From assembly GCF_000715075.1 (NCBI RefSeq), contig NC_134087.1, positions 128,179,018-128,243,017 on the forward strand: 64,000 nucleotides of DNA, in the 5' to 3' direction. The notes under the pieces are model-generated. The model was given only the letters and a program-made list of their open reading frames with translations, made no database searches and was not told the origin of the DNA. Source of the DNA: Nicotiana tabacum. Its lineage: Eukaryota; Streptophyta; Magnoliopsida; Solanales; Solanaceae. Each line of letters begins with the position of its first letter. The first letter of the stretch is position 1. The position numbers were made by a program, and so were the translations under genes. Below are positions 1 through 12,110 of this stretch, one piece after another.

Positions 1-1556
1 CAAATCGTGAATAGGGTAGTTCTTCTCATGGGGATTCAATTGACGAAGCATAACCAATCACTCTACCCTCCTGCATCAACACATACCCAATACCAACTCT
101 TGAAGCATCACAATACACTGTATATGAACCTGAAGCTGATGGCAAGACTAACATTGGGGCTTTGGTCAAGGAAGTCTTGAGCTTCTGAAAGCTCGCCTCA
201 CACTCATCCGACCACCTGAATAGAGCACCCTTTTGGGTCAATTTTGTCAAAGGTGATGCAATAGATGAAAATCCCTAAACAAAACCAAACCAAGAAAACG
301 ATAAATCTCTATGGCTAAGGACAGTCTGGGCCATCTCTGAACCACCTTTATCTTCTTCGGATCAACCCGAATACCCTCACTGGACACCACATGCCCCAAG
401 AAAGCCACTAAACTGAGCCAAAACTCACACGTGGAGAAATTTGCATAAAGCTTCTCCTCCCTCAATCGCTGCAACACAACTCTCAAATGCTCAGCATGCT
501 CCTCCTGGCTACGCGAGTACACCAGAATATCATCAACGAAAACAATCACAAACAAGACTAGATAAGGCCGAAACATGTTGTTAATCAAATGCATGAACAT
601 TGCTGGGGCATTGGTCAGCCCAAAAGACATCACAAAAAACTCATAATGACCATATCGGGTCTTGAAATCTGTCTTAAGAATATCCGAGTACCTGATCTTC
701 AACTGGTGATACCCTGACCGGAGATCAATCTTGGAGAACACTCTCGCTACCTGAAGCTAGTCAAATAAATCATCAATACGAGGCAAAGGATACTTGTTCT
801 TGATCGTAACATTGTTCAACTGCCTGTAGTCAATACATGTCCTCATTGTTCCATCCTTCTTTTTCACAAATAGAATAGGCGCACCCCAAGTCGACACACT
901 AGGCCGAATAAACCCCTTATCAAGGAGTTCCTGAAGCTGCTCCTTCAACTCCGTCGGTACCATACGATACAGTGGAATAGAAATAGGCTGAACGCCCGAC
1001 ACCAAATCAATACCAAAGTCAATATTCCTGTCCAGCGGCATGCCCGACAGGTCTGCAGGATACACATTGGGAAAATCCCTCACTATTGGAACAATATCAA
1101 TACTAGGAGTCTCTGCACTGACATCCCTCACAAAGGATAAGTATGTATAACAACCTTTCCCAATCATCCGCTGGGCCTTTAGAAATGAAATCAACCTACT
1201 GGGGACAAAATCAATCGAACCTTGACACTCAATCCGTGGCACACTCGGCATAGCGAGCATCACTGTCTTAGCATGACAATCCAATATAGCACGACACAAA
1301 GATAGCCAATCCATGCCTAATATCACATCAAAGTCCACCATACATAGCAACAAAAGGTCCACTCGAGTCTCCAGACCCCCGATAGTCACCACACACGACC
1401 GATATACAAGGTCCATAACAATAGTATTACCCACCGGGGTAGATACACAAATAGATGAAACAAGAGACTCACGAGGCGTATCTAAATAACGAGCAAAATA
1501 TGATGACACATATGAAAAAGTGGAACTAGGATCAAATAACACAGATGCATCAATGT
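1..1556 (-). pseudogene. Element A pol: protease, reverse transcriptase and RNase H (broken)
   Basis: Reading from 1556 downwards, the protease core comes first, with the active-site region reading FDPSST where D-[ST/P]-G is usual, then the conserved ILGMDWL. RT follows with IDYRQLNN, the palm motif DLRSGYHQL, and the catalytic FVDD codons at 529-540. RNase H starts near 250 (FRWSDECEASFQKLK, then YCDAS). An in-frame stop near 750 separates the two RT halves, and a frameshift near 250 separates RT from RNase H. The integrase would be left of position 1. This enzyme set copies and processes the element's RNA; here it is non-functional. Confidence 0.88.
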
Positions 1557-3118
1557 GGCAAATTGAGATAATACCTGTAATTACGGCATCTGAAGCAATA
1601 GCATCTGGTCTAGCTGAAAGTGCATAGAAATGGGCTTGACGACCACCGGATCGACCTCCCCTCTAGGGTGGCCCCTAGCTGACTGACCCCCACCCCTAGT
1701 TGCCTGAGTGGGTGGTGAAGTAATTGAAGCTGAAGTCGAGGGCTGACTCCTCTGCTGAGCTCGACCCCCAATAAGACGAGGACACTGCCTCCTCATATGC
1801 CCAAACTCTCCACACTCATAGCAACTCCTTGGTGCCGGAGACGGAGACTGAAGGGAACCCCTGGAACCAGGATGACTGGCAGAAGAACCTGGTACAGAAG
1901 AACCCTAAACTGATGGAGCACGAGACGAAGTTTGGGATAGAAGGACACTAAGTGTTGAATGGCCCTGATGAGAACTGTGAGAACCATGTCCTGATGATGC
2001 CCCACGATGAACTGGGCAAGCCGACTAAGCATGTCTAAATGGATGGCCTCTATCGTGCTGAAACTGGCCTTTCAAAGGAGCGCCACCAAAACTACCAGAT
2101 CCTCAAGACCTCTTGGCCTCCCTCTCATCTCGCTCCTGGCGACAAACTGACTCAATCTCCCTAGCAATATCAACAACCTACTCAAAAGTAGCACCTGTCA
2201 CCCTCTCTCTGGCCATGAGAATCCGAAGCTGATATGTGAGTCCATCCACGAACCTCTTGATCCTCTCTCTATCTGTAGAACCAACCAAACAGCATGCCGA
2301 GCTAACTTTGAAAATCTTATCTCGTACTGCGTCACAATCATATCATCCTGAAGTAACTGCTCGAACTGCCTGCGTAGCTCCTCTCTGCGAGACTGTGGCA
2401 TATACTTCTCCAAAAAGAGAGCGAAGAGTTGCTGCCATGTAAGGGGTGATGCATCAACAAGCCTACGCCTCTCATAAGCCTCCACCAAGTAAAGGCAGCT
2501 CCTGAAAACTGAAAAGTAGTAAACGAGACCCCATTAGTCTCCAGAATACCTGCGATCTGAAGCACCTTTGACACTTATCCAAGAACCCCTGGGCATCCTC
2601 TCCCTCTTCACTACTAAAAGTTGGAGGCTGAAGTCTACCAAACCTTTCCAATTGACGCTGCTCATTGTCAGGCATAACTAGTACCACATAATCCTGAGTT
2701 GGTGCAACCGACTTGGCTAGAGGTGCCCCCGGTGTCTGAAGTCCCTACATAACCTGCTCAGGTGTGCGAGAGGCGAGAGTCTGAGTGCCTCCCCTGGCCT
2801 GAGAATTAGGTATAGCTGTAGTAACTGAGACCGCCTGAGCCAGGCTAATGAACACTGATAGAATCTGGGCTAGGGCCTTCTGATGGCCTAGAATAGCAAT
2901 TGGCACAGCTGGTGCCTGAGCTGGTCCTGGTGGAACATCTGCAACTGGGACCTGATCATGAATTGGGGCGGCTAGTGGATCTACAGGTACTGCCCTAGCT
3001 ACTGTGCGGGCTACACCCCTACCCCTGCCACAGCCTCGACCGCGACCTCGGCCTCTAATGGCCCCAACTGGTGGTACTGTTGGTCGTCCGTCCTGACCGT
3101 AGCACGTGTCCTCACCAT
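1557..3118 (-). pseudogene. Element A gag (broken), with an intact CCHC zinc knuckle
   Basis: Gag is the capsid/nucleocapsid polyprotein. The likely start is the ATG at 3118-3116, which opens with MVRTRAT; a 1-bp loss just after it shifts the frame into an RG-rich stretch (about 3000-3060). The capsid core is visible in two frames at 2687-2472 and 2488-2198, including QRQLERFGRLQPPTF and the RREELRRQFEQL block. The nucleocapsid end has a knuckle of form CX2CX4HX4C, encoded at 1782-1823. Several frameshifts and stops lie between these blocks. Gene order and motifs fit chromovirus Gag. Confidence 0.82.
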
Positions 3119-3303
3119 CTATGAGAGAATAGAATAATGGAAGTTTAGTACAAGAATCAACAGATTCATACGATAGGAATTTCAAGAATGTGAAGTTTTT
3201 CCTAATGGTTCTGCATCCTCCTGAGGATAAGTACAGACGTCTCTGTACCGATCTGCAAGACTTTACTAAATTGGCTCATGACCCATGAGACCTATGTAAC
3301 CTA

Positions 3304-3316
3304 GGCTCTAATACCA
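3304..3316 (-). other. Primer binding site of element A (initiator tRNA-Met type)
   Basis: The minus strand reads TGGTATTAGAGCC three bases after the LTR end. One base differs from the common plant PBS TGGTATCAGAGCC, which pairs with the 3' end of initiator tRNA-Met. Confidence 0.85.
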
Positions 3317-3319
3317 ACT

Positions 3320-3482
3320 TGTCTCGACTCCAAACCACTCTGGTCGTGATGGCGCCTATCACAGTACTAGGTCAGCCGAAACAACACGAACAATATAAAG
3401 GTCTTTTGTGAATTTATTTTCTAATCAGATATAATCTCAAATCTTTCATTTTAATAACAAATATGTGGAAAAGGACAAATAA
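3320..3482 (-). repeat. Element A 5' LTR, downstream (U5) fragment
   Basis: This is the part of A's LTR between its PBS and the Ogre insertion. It ends in CA (minus strand) next to the PBS. It is continuous with 27086 once E and one copy of GTAAG are removed. Confidence 0.8.
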
Positions 3483-3487
3483 GTAAG
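3483..3487. repeat. Target-site duplication GTAAG, left copy (element E)
   Basis: GTAAG directly precedes the TG of the Ogre LTR at 3488. It is repeated at 27081-27085 directly after the CA end of the other LTR. Confidence 0.92.
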
Positions 3488-4679
3488 TGTCGCGCCCCCT
3501 TTTTCTCGTGAAATCGGGTTTAGGACATTTGGGAGGACAACTCGTTTCCCTTTGAGAATTGGGTTTGAATTGGAGAGTCTCCACCTAATGATTAAAGTGT
3601 ATTAGGACACTATGAAGGAATTGATCTAGAAAACTAGAGATTGGGTAAGGGCTAAAAATTATCCCGAGGGGAAGGTGTTAGGCACCCCTCAGGATCCACT
3701 AGTGTGGTTCCCGGCCATGCTACAATTGTGACTTTAAATAACAAGTAGGCAAATAGAAATTTTAAATATAAGGGGTTTTCACGTAATGGTTGCAAATAGA
3801 TTAAAGTTTAAAGAAAGCAAAAGGAAGTTGAATTTTTGAGGAAAACAGTTTGAAAATTCTGAAAAAATAAACAAGTAAAGGGAGAGGGGGGTCCTAGGTT
3901 TACAAATAATATGGATCACCCCACACAACATCCGGTAATCACTCCTCAAAGAGGGGCTACACGAGATGTTATCGTGTGGTCATCATATCCATATCTACCC
4001 TTTCCCACCCCGTTAAGGTATTAAAGCGCGGAATGGTTTCGTTACTTATTGCATGCTATTACCCGCTCCATTCCTATCAGTCCCGAAGGTACTTGGGACT
4101 ACTAATCCTAAAAGGGAGGGGTATGAGGTTTTGCAGTTTTAAAGGACAAAATTCTAAGGCGAGAATCAAAACATATATAGCAAGTATTGGGAAAGCATGT
4201 AAACAGATATGGCTCAAATAAACCTCCTTAAACCAAAGAGAGCAAATAGTTTTAGCATGTCTTACGCGTACTGATTATGGTCTGATTAAACTTAAACGGT
4301 TAAAGCAGGCTGATTATCACATATTTTCAGATAAGAAGTCTGAATTATACCTTCCCGCTGGTTGTAATTATCAAAGACTAGCGCAGTTATAGCTTTTACC
4401 CTAAAGCTTGCCTAGGTGTTGGACGAAACCTATAGGCATGATATCTATTAGTTTCAGAAATAAAGTAGTAAACTGATTACAGGAAGATTGCCAGTTTTTT
4501 ACCAAGTTCTGCAGATTAAACTTAAAACGAGCGAGGCGATTCAGATTTGATTGATAGTTCCTATAGGCATATTTTCTAGGCATTGTTAGTTTAAAACACT
4601 GTCATTGGCGTACAAGAATCCTATAGGCAGGTCATCTATATGCAGTCGATTGTTTAAGCCTATAAACTCATTTGCCTAG

Positions 4680-4900
4680 TGACAGATGCAGGTGCAAAAT
4701 GCAGGAAGTCCTATAGGCATATTATCTATATGATAATGCAGAAGTGCAGAAACCTGTAGACATGGTCTCTATATAATGCAGAAGTGCAAAAAACTTATAG
4801 ACATGGTATCTATATGAAATGCAGAAGTGCAAAAGCTGAAAGCATGATACGTGTATGTAGAAGTATAGTAATCCCCTATGAACATGGTATCTACCCCTTT
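4680..4900 (-). repeat. Degenerate subrepeats inside the Ogre LTR (3' copy)
   Basis: A unit of roughly 45-50 bp built on 'tagacatggtatctatatga' and 'atgcagaagtgcaaaa' recurs about four times. The matching block in the other LTR is 23690-23905, and a related series lies in the LTR of element D at 52930-53300. Confidence 0.7.
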
Positions 4901-5819
4901 GCATGCACGATTGACCCTCCCTTTTTTACTAACAACCCCGATAGTTATTACAAATTATTACAGCCTAGAATGAATAAGAAAGGCAAAATTACATCAGAAA
5001 TTAAAGTACAACCAAGTGGAGCCTAATTCAGACTCCAAGTCTGAAATATGAGATGAACCAACTCCAAAGATCAGGATCCCATGCCTTTCTCTTATTGGGA
5101 TGTGTCAGAGTTCCTTAAGAGCCTCAAATGGACTCCGGGCAGTGCTCATACCCAAACACATACATGATTAAGAACATAATGCAGTGTGGAAGGGCCAGCC
5201 CTCAAGTATCCAAGTTCAAAGGGAACTCAAGTTCCCAAGGCAAGGCTGATAGGAGGGGGGCAGAGCGTAGAAGCTAAGAGTAAGTGTAAGTGCAGAGTTT
5301 GAAAATGGGAAAGGGGAAGTGGTAGAGAAACAGGGATAGGCTAGTGGGCATACCTAGCAATGGGAAGTGCTGGGACACCCCACAAACCTGTTAGAACACA
5401 TTATTTTGGGAGTCAGGATTCTCTAAGGGATCAAGTCCAGACATGAACAATAACTTGCATATTGTCATGTCGTGAACTACAACTCAAATCACATAAAGGG
5501 GAATAGGGGTATAGGGATTCATAGCAGAAACAAGTAAAAGAAATTAACATGCTAAATTAAACATTCAACTCTATATAGACAGTAAAGTAGACATGGATGT
5601 AAAGGCTATAAGTGAACACATTGGGATGATGCTGAAGCTAAAACTAAAACATACCAGTCTCAAAGAAACAAGTGAAAGAAAGTAGTAGTCTTGCAAAGCC
5701 AAAGTGCAAACAGGCAGTGAGAATGCTATGATCTTAGAAAAGAATCGTGAGGTTGTACGGGTGAAGTATGAAGTGTAAAAATGTTGAACTGAAGGTCTGT
5801 TAAAGTGCAGAAGGGTCGT

Positions 5820-5830
5820 GCCCTTTTATA
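5820..5830 (-). promoter_or_regulatory. TATA box in E 3' LTR
   Basis: The minus strand reads TATAAAAGGGC. The same motif is at the equivalent place in the 5' LTR (24817-24827), so it is the probable Pol II promoter of the family. Confidence 0.6.
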
Positions 5831-7884
5831 CTGTAGAAAGCAAGCAGAAATAGGTGAGAAAATAGTTTGAAAATCAATTACACAAGGTTTCCCCCTATTT
5901 AAGGGATTCTGATTTCAAACGGGCAAAACTAATTAAGGAAATGGATTCATCAAACACTTTTTCAAATCAGCATAAAAGGGGTAAATACATAAAGGTCTAT
6001 TTAAGGACAGGGGCTTGACAATACACAGTTTGTGCAAATAAGGAAAGGAAATCAGTTAACAACCAAGAAAATCGAAAATTGAAGATTATGTATGAATGAC
6101 CCAAGTCAAAAAGATGGGAAAGATTTCAACTTAAGGAAAATCAGTGCCAATCAATTAGACTTATTAAAAGGAATTCTGAATCAATCACAAGTTGGAAAAC
6201 CGTTATGAAGAAGGATTCCTCATATATAAAAGCATACAGACACGTTAAACATGAAGAAATTTGTCATGCTATTCAGAAGAGTCTAGTGTAGGAGAATCAG
6301 AAATGTGTGCAAATAAAAGAAGTTCACACTTAGTTTATAGACCCAGAAATAAGTCTGAAAGAGCCAAGGGTCCTCAAATAGAACCCTAGTTTGATCATAT
6401 GACCAAACTCGGAGGAAACCCCCAAATTCTAGGGTTTCCGACTCGAGTCAAATACAGAGATGAGGAGGCAATAGGCTCAGAGATTTCCTTTCAAAATCTC
6501 ATGAGAAGACAAGCATATACAAATAATATTCGAAGCAGACAAAGCGTAGGAGCATAATGAGAGAATAGTCACGACAGTAGAAGAAACGTGTTTAAGAAAA
6601 CCTTTTAGAAGGGACTTAAACAGAGTTCAGTAGAAGGAAAACAAAACTTAAGAACTCAGTAGGAAATACATACAGTAGAAAAACACAAATATACCGGAAA
6701 AGCATAGCAAAAGATAATATAGGAAGATACAGCAAGATAAACATGCGAGCATGGTACAAAACACAGTAGAAAAACAAAGCACAGAAGAACATGCATGATA
6801 AAGGAAAACATAAGAACACAGTAATAGAACATGTGTGGTAGAAAAGAAAACATCAGAACATAGTATAAACAAATAGACACAAACAAAAGAAGAAGAAAAG
6901 TCAGAGAAACATTTTAAGCTTTTCAGAAAAACCCTAAATCGGAAAGAAGTGATTTTTGAAAGAAAAATTAGGAAAAATATTTAAAAACTCAAGTAGAGAA
7001 CAGATATAGAATAGATTTAAGAAAACAATCAGAGAAAACCTCGAATAGCTAGGGTTTCAGAGGAACCCTAAAGCGAGAAAGGCTTGGAAAAAGTCCGATT
7101 TGAGTTGGATAAGTCAGAAATAGGCTCATAATGCTTGGATATGCCGGAGCAAGGCCGGGGAGGCCATAGAACCTCGAATCGGAGAGGATCTGAACGGACA
7201 CCATTGAGGTCAGACCTCGAGACTTCGAACACCAAGTGTTTAAGAGCAGAAGGAGATGAGTTTAAGCCATCCATGACCTGAGAGGCCATGGATTCCGGTG
7301 AGCTGAAGGTAGAAGACAATAGGAGATGATTAGGGTTTCAAGAACCTTCGAGAGAGTTTGAGAGATGAGAGGATTCAGAGGCGGCAGTTGCTGAGAAATG
7401 GGATAGGGTTGGGGGGGGGGTGTTTGGGAATTAAAAAGGAAAGGGGAAATTTTGGCCATTGATCGAAATAATCAATGGCCTGGATCAAAAGGGTAAACCG
7501 GGCGGGTTGGATAAGCGGGTTAGGGGCGAGTCATTTTAGTAATTGGGCTGGCCCTTTTGAATTTGAAATTGGGGTTAATTGAGGCTGATTTTAGGCTATA
7601 ACTGAAATGAAATAAGGCTACTATTTAAATAACCACTTTTACCTTTTATTTTTATAAAAATAGTAAAATGATTTCTAAAAATAAATTAAAAGTACTAAAT
7701 TAATTAATAATGTATAAATATTAAATTAAAAATACTAGAATCAATTTTGTAACTATAAACGTAATTAAATCTTAAAATAGGCTAAAATTGCAATCATATG
7801 CAATTTAGCTTTAAAATACTAAATAAATTTGTAAAAATGCGTAAAAATTACCTTAGCTATATTTTGGTATAAATGTGAGAATAA

Positions 7885-7943
7885 AATAAGTTATTCACCA
7901 AAATGATGATTTTGGAAATAACTATTAGTTTTTGTACTGCTAA
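7885..7943. repeat. 59-bp direct repeat flanking the nested solo LTR, left copy
   Basis: This stretch (from AATAAG to GTACTGCTAA) recurs at 10553-10611 with two mismatches. The first five bases, AATAA, fit a normal 5-bp target duplication. The other 54 bases are Ogre LTR sequence sitting where the first 53 bases of the inserted LTR should be. Confidence 0.85.
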
Positions 7944-10552
7944 GCTCAGAAATGAGATTGTATTTGGAAAAAAATAAAATAAGTTAATCATGTTACCTTG
8001 GAGGTTACAAATATTTAAGATTATGAATAACGAGTACCAAGAGGGTTGGAAATCTTAGAAGCTAAACCAATTGAAGAAAATAAGTTTCGTCGAAAGTCGA
8101 CAAGTTTGGAATGTTATAACATGTACTTTGGGGTGAGACTAGGATTCTTAACATGATAAGGAGGTTATTCTATGAGTTATTTTAGTCGTATGATATGCAT
8201 TTTCTACATTTTTAAGGCAAGCAGGTTGTGGAACAAGAGTTGGCAAAGGTCATCCCAAGTTACATTCATAAATTTGCTGAAATTTAGGTCAAATGTATCT
8301 GAGCATTTCTCCAAATATACTTGGAATAATGGGGTGTTCTACCTACAAAATTGAAGATCTATGAGTTTAGTTTCTAACTCATTAAACCGTTCATAAATAT
8401 GACATCGGAGTAGAGAGATATTCGTATTTTCGCGAGACCGCGCAAGCATCTCCCAATGGGACCCACTTAGGCGGTGGTTGACCTACTTCAATTTATAAAC
8501 GATTTGGACGCCTATTTTTGCTCATTTTTTAACTGAAATTCGTCTCCAAACTTCTCCTAACCCTCCTAAACATATACCACAAGGGTTTGAAGTGATTCCA
8601 AAGTGATTACATCATATTTCAACATCAAAACTTAGTTCTAGTGAAGAACAACACCTCTTTGAGGTTGTGTTATCATTGAGGATTGTTGTGGGCTGTATTT
8701 GGAGGAAATTCCAAGTTGTTGCTGCTGTCTAAGGTGAGTATAACAGCCTACTAATTGTGCTTAAGCTTTCTTGTATGTTGGTTAAGTTGTTAGGATGATA
8801 AACTACAAGATAATACTTGGATTAGCTTAAGTCACTTCTATGGTGTTGTATTGCTATTAAGGGTTGTTGTAAACTGAATATAACTTGGATTTTGACTTGA
8901 AGTTACTGTATAAGGTATGTATATTGTGATCTTGCTTGTGCCTAAGGTTATCTTGATGTTGATTAAGTTAAATGGATGGGCTAGACATGAACTAGTGAAT
9001 AAAGTTGCTAATTGAGGATAGTTGAAGTTGTGGATTATTTTCGTTGTTATAAATATATGGTATAAGGCTGGAATCATTGATTAATGACTTCATTATCATG
9101 TTAATGATACTTTTATGTTGAAGTAAGAAGTCTATAAGGATTGATAAGGGGTATACGGATTCCAATCGGAGCTTGCCGCTCGTCGTAATGTAGTTGTGAC
9201 TTGTTGTTGTTATATGGTGTCTTGATATTGATAATTATGTATTGATGGATTGCTCTGGTAATTGTTGTTGGTATATGGTATTGGAGGAGGCCCTTGTTAC
9301 AAGGGAGATGCTGCCCAAATTTACGTAAACGAGCTACTAGCTTAAGTTATAGACTTAGCCTTTGCTCAGCACTGATTTTGAATCTTCTTATACTATGATA
9401 GATTGTTGACTTGTTTGAAGAGTTGCTTGGAATGGATTAAGGACTCAACGGGTTTAAGGTATGTTAATGCACTTTCTTCTTTCTTTTGGCATGATTTAAA
9501 GTGAAATGAATGCGCTACTTCATAACGGATCTACTCCTAGTAACTAAGGTTGTCCATGTTGTTCTTTCCTTATAAAATTATCCTAAGCAAGTGTGTATGA
9601 TCCTTGAACCCTAATAAGGTTCATATTAAGGGTATGGATTTCCATAATGTTCTTAAGTCACTCAAAAAGGTTTAGAAGGTGATTCCATGAGTCTAGCATG
9701 CATTATATATAGTATCTATTTTCGGCCGGGTATGGCACCTATTGTGCAACCACTGATCAGTTGGGTTTACCGAGCTCCACGTGGCCTGGTACGATTCTAC
9801 CGAGCCTTATGATGGTCGGGTACTCTTTTACCAAGTCCTCTTTGAGGCCGGGTACGATATGATGATGATGATTCCCACAGAGGTGAATGTTTTAAAAAGT
9901 TTATGTATATATATGTATTATGCATTTCATATCAGTAGCCCCCAGAGGCACTCAGATGTTACAGGTTGTATTTCCTCTATCTCTCTCTTTACATTACTAT
10001 TCTGTGTTATGCTTTTCTGCCTTACATACTCGGTACTTTATTCGTACTGACGTCCCTTTTGCTTGGGGACGCTGCGTTTCATGCCCGCAGCTCCCGATTG
10101 ATAGGTTGACAGTCCTCCTTATAGGCTATCAGCTCAGCGAAGGCGTTGGTGCACTCCACTTGCTCCGGAGTTGCCTATTTGGTCAGTATGCTTTGGATAT
10201 GTATTGATTGGTATGACGGGGCCCTGCCCCGACCTTTATGATTTTATGTACTCTTAGAGGCTTGTAGACAGATGTTAGGTGTATAGATACTTGTATGGCC
10301 TTGTCGGCCTATGTTTTGAGTTTAAAAATGGTCATGTCAGCCTTATAGGCCCGTATGTAACATATATAAGTTTGTATATCATGTTGGGTGTTCATATGTT
10401 GAGTATTCCCTTATGTTTTATTATTGTTATCTCATGATGGGTTTTCTGGCTCATTTAATCATGATAGTATAATAAGAAAGATATGTTACGTTGGTACTCA
10501 GTTGAGTAAGGCACCGGGTGCCCGTCGCGGCCCTTCGGTTTGGGTCGTGACA
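7944..10552 (+). mobile_element. Solo LTR of a chromovirus-type element, 5' end missing
   Basis: It aligns from its first base with 33463 of the complete solo LTR at 33410-36084 and runs to the same end, GTCGTGACA. No PBS or coding body follows, so it is a solo LTR left by LTR-LTR recombination. Relative to the other copy it lacks the first 53 bp. The strand given is the TG-to-CA reading. The open frames at 9781-10207 are LTR sequence, not genes. Confidence 0.85.
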
Positions 10553-10611
10553 AATAAGTTATTCACCAAAATGATGATTTTGGGAATAACTATCAGTTTT
10601 TGTACTGCTAA
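10553..10611. repeat. 59-bp direct repeat flanking the nested solo LTR, right copy
   Basis: It resumes the Ogre LTR directly after the solo LTR end and matches 7885-7943. The first five bases, AATAA, are the target-site duplication. Confidence 0.85.
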
Positions 10612-10757
10612 AATGGGTAATAAATTGATTTAAAAAATCTTTTAAAAATTAGGAAAAAAATACTAAAACACTTGGGCATACTTATATATGCATATATATG
10701 CTATTTTGAAAGTATTTTGCATATATAAAATGCATAGAGAAAAATTGGGTATCAACA

Positions 10758-10772
10758 GCTGCCCCTTTTTAC
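10758..10772 (-). other. Polypurine tract region of element E
   Basis: The minus strand reads AAAAAGGGGCAGC immediately before the TGTTGATACCC start of the 3' LTR. This is the expected place and composition of the plus-strand primer. Confidence 0.75.
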
Positions 10773-11369
10773 CCGAAAGGATGAAAGAGTTGTCGAGTAA
10801 AGATGTGATGGCCAATTTGACCGAACGAAATGGTTTGAAGAGGTTGACCGTGCTCTGGTTCCTGAGCTGCCTACATATCCCTGGTCTTACAGGAATCAGG
10901 CCATATGTAGTTCAGGATTCGTCGGCGGAATATGCCGATGGAGATTTTTCAAGAACGGACGAGATATTCGGGCTGGGATAGATGGTAGAGTTGTGGGAAC
11001 TGGAGCGGGGTTGCTCCTGCTGAGACAGTCATTGCTCGCCGGTTTACCTGCAAATAAGCAATACAAGTGTATATTGTGCGTAAATTTAAACATGATGCAA
11101 GTTCCCGTTGGACCATGAATGTTGTCTTTGGATGGTTAGGATGACGTCCTTGGACCATGATGTCCTGGGCCATGAACTGTATAATAAAGGATTCGCGGGC
11201 CATGAAATGATGCTCTCGGGCTATGAGGATGATGCCTCCGAACCATGATGCCTTTGAATAATGATATGCAAAATATTAAAAGGGATTCTCGGGCCATGGC
11301 ATGGTGTTCTCCGGCTATGCAAATGGTGCCTTTGAACGATGATGCCCTTGGATAATTTAGCTATCTTTC
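10773..11369 (-). other. Element E 3' UTR, outer part with weak repeats
   Basis: No gene is supported here. Short degenerate repeats built on 'ggaccatga', 'gggccatga' and 'gatgcc' recur from about 11100 to 11350. The rest is non-coding 3' UTR. Confidence 0.6.
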
Positions 11370-11560
11370 AGCCCATGAGATGCAGTAGGGTGGCGATTTT
11401 TCAGCCATGCAAATGTAAATGAGGTGGCAATCTTTCAGCCATGCAAGAAGTAAATGAAGGTGGCGATCTTTCAGCCATGCAAGAAGTAAATGAGAGTGGC
11501 GATCTTTCAGCCATGCAAGAAGTAAATGAAAGTGGTGATCTTTTAGCCATGCGAGATGGA
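11370..11560 (-). repeat. Tandem repeat, about 36-bp unit, in E 3' UTR
   Basis: The plus-strand unit 'ggtggcgatctttcagccat' plus 'gcaagaagtaaatga' repeats five to six times. The 80-residue open frame here is only the repeat translated. Confidence 0.9.
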
Positions 11561-12110
11561 GGTAGAGCTTAACCTTGGAAGACAAAATGGTAGTCTTATG
11601 CAATGCAGGAAATGCAGATGGAGACAGAGCTTAGTCTCGGAAGGTAGAGTGGTAGCCTTATGCAATGTAGAGAATGCAGATGGAGACACACCTTAGTCTC
11701 GGAAGGAAGAATGGTAGCCTTATGCAATGCATAAAATGCAGATGGAGACAGAGCTTAGTCTTGGAAGGCAGAATGATAGCATTATGCAATGCAGAGAATG
11801 CAGATGGAGGTAGAGCATAACCTTGGAAGGTAGAATGGTAGCCTTATGCAATGCAGAGAATGCAGATGGAGGTAGACTTAACCTCGGAAGGCAAAATGGT
11901 AGCCTTATGCAATGTAGAGAATGCAGATGGAGACAGAGCTTAGTCTTGGAAGGAAGAATGGTAGCCTTATGCAATACAAAGAATGCAGATGGAAGTAGAG
12001 CTTAACCTCGGAAGGCAGAATAGTAGCCTTATGCAATATAGAGAATGTAGATGGAGACAGAGCTTAGTCTCGGAAGGCAGAATGGTAGCCTTATGCAGGA
12101 AGTAAAATGG
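11548..12110 (-). repeat. Tandem repeat, 62-bp unit, nine copies, in E 3' UTR
   Basis: The anchor 'gatggag' or close variants occurs near 11555, 11617, 11679, 11741, 11803, 11865, 11925, 11988 and 12049, a period of 62 bp. Each unit carries 'cttaacctcggaaggcagaa' and 'ggtagccttatgcaatg'. Tandem repeats between integrase and the 3' LTR are a described trait of Ogre/Tat elements and are thought to seed satellite DNA. Several small open frames on both strands are shadows of this array. Confidence 0.95.

Larger units (their letters stand above)
3488..10757 (-). repeat. Element E 3' LTR (contains a nested solo LTR)
   Basis: Read on the minus strand it starts TGTTGATACCC and ends in GGGGGCGCGACA. 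It matches 22489-27080 along its length, except for the extra 7944-10552 segment and its junction duplication. Several open frames here (6616-6886, 7068-7459) are not conserved genes but LTR sequence. Confidence 0.93.

Noticed and set aside
6616..6886. Overlapping hydrophobic frames on the minus strand that look like a membrane protein
   Set aside because: They are repetitive AT-rich LTR sequence, present in shifted form at 25645-25877 in the paired LTR, and have no conserved single frame.
7411..7420. Run of ten G as a structural element
   Set aside because: It is a private homopolymer; the paired LTR has only three G at this place, so slippage or sequencing error explains it.
7068..7459. 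Minus-strand frames of 83 and 65 codons in the Ogre LTR
   Set aside because: The frame recurs in the other LTR (26065-26480), but D shows a different product in the aligned region. It is more likely LTR leader than a gene.
9781..10207. Two plus-strand frames of 89 and 95 codons
   Set aside because: They lie inside the solo LTR, and the matching place in the other solo LTR (33410-36084) encodes a different, unrelated frame.
11361..12005. Repeat-containing open frames on both strands
   Set aside because: They are direct translations of the 36-bp and 62-bp tandem arrays.
11100..12110. CRISPR-like array
   Set aside because: The units are contiguous tandem repeats without unique spacers, inside a plant retrotransposon 3' UTR.
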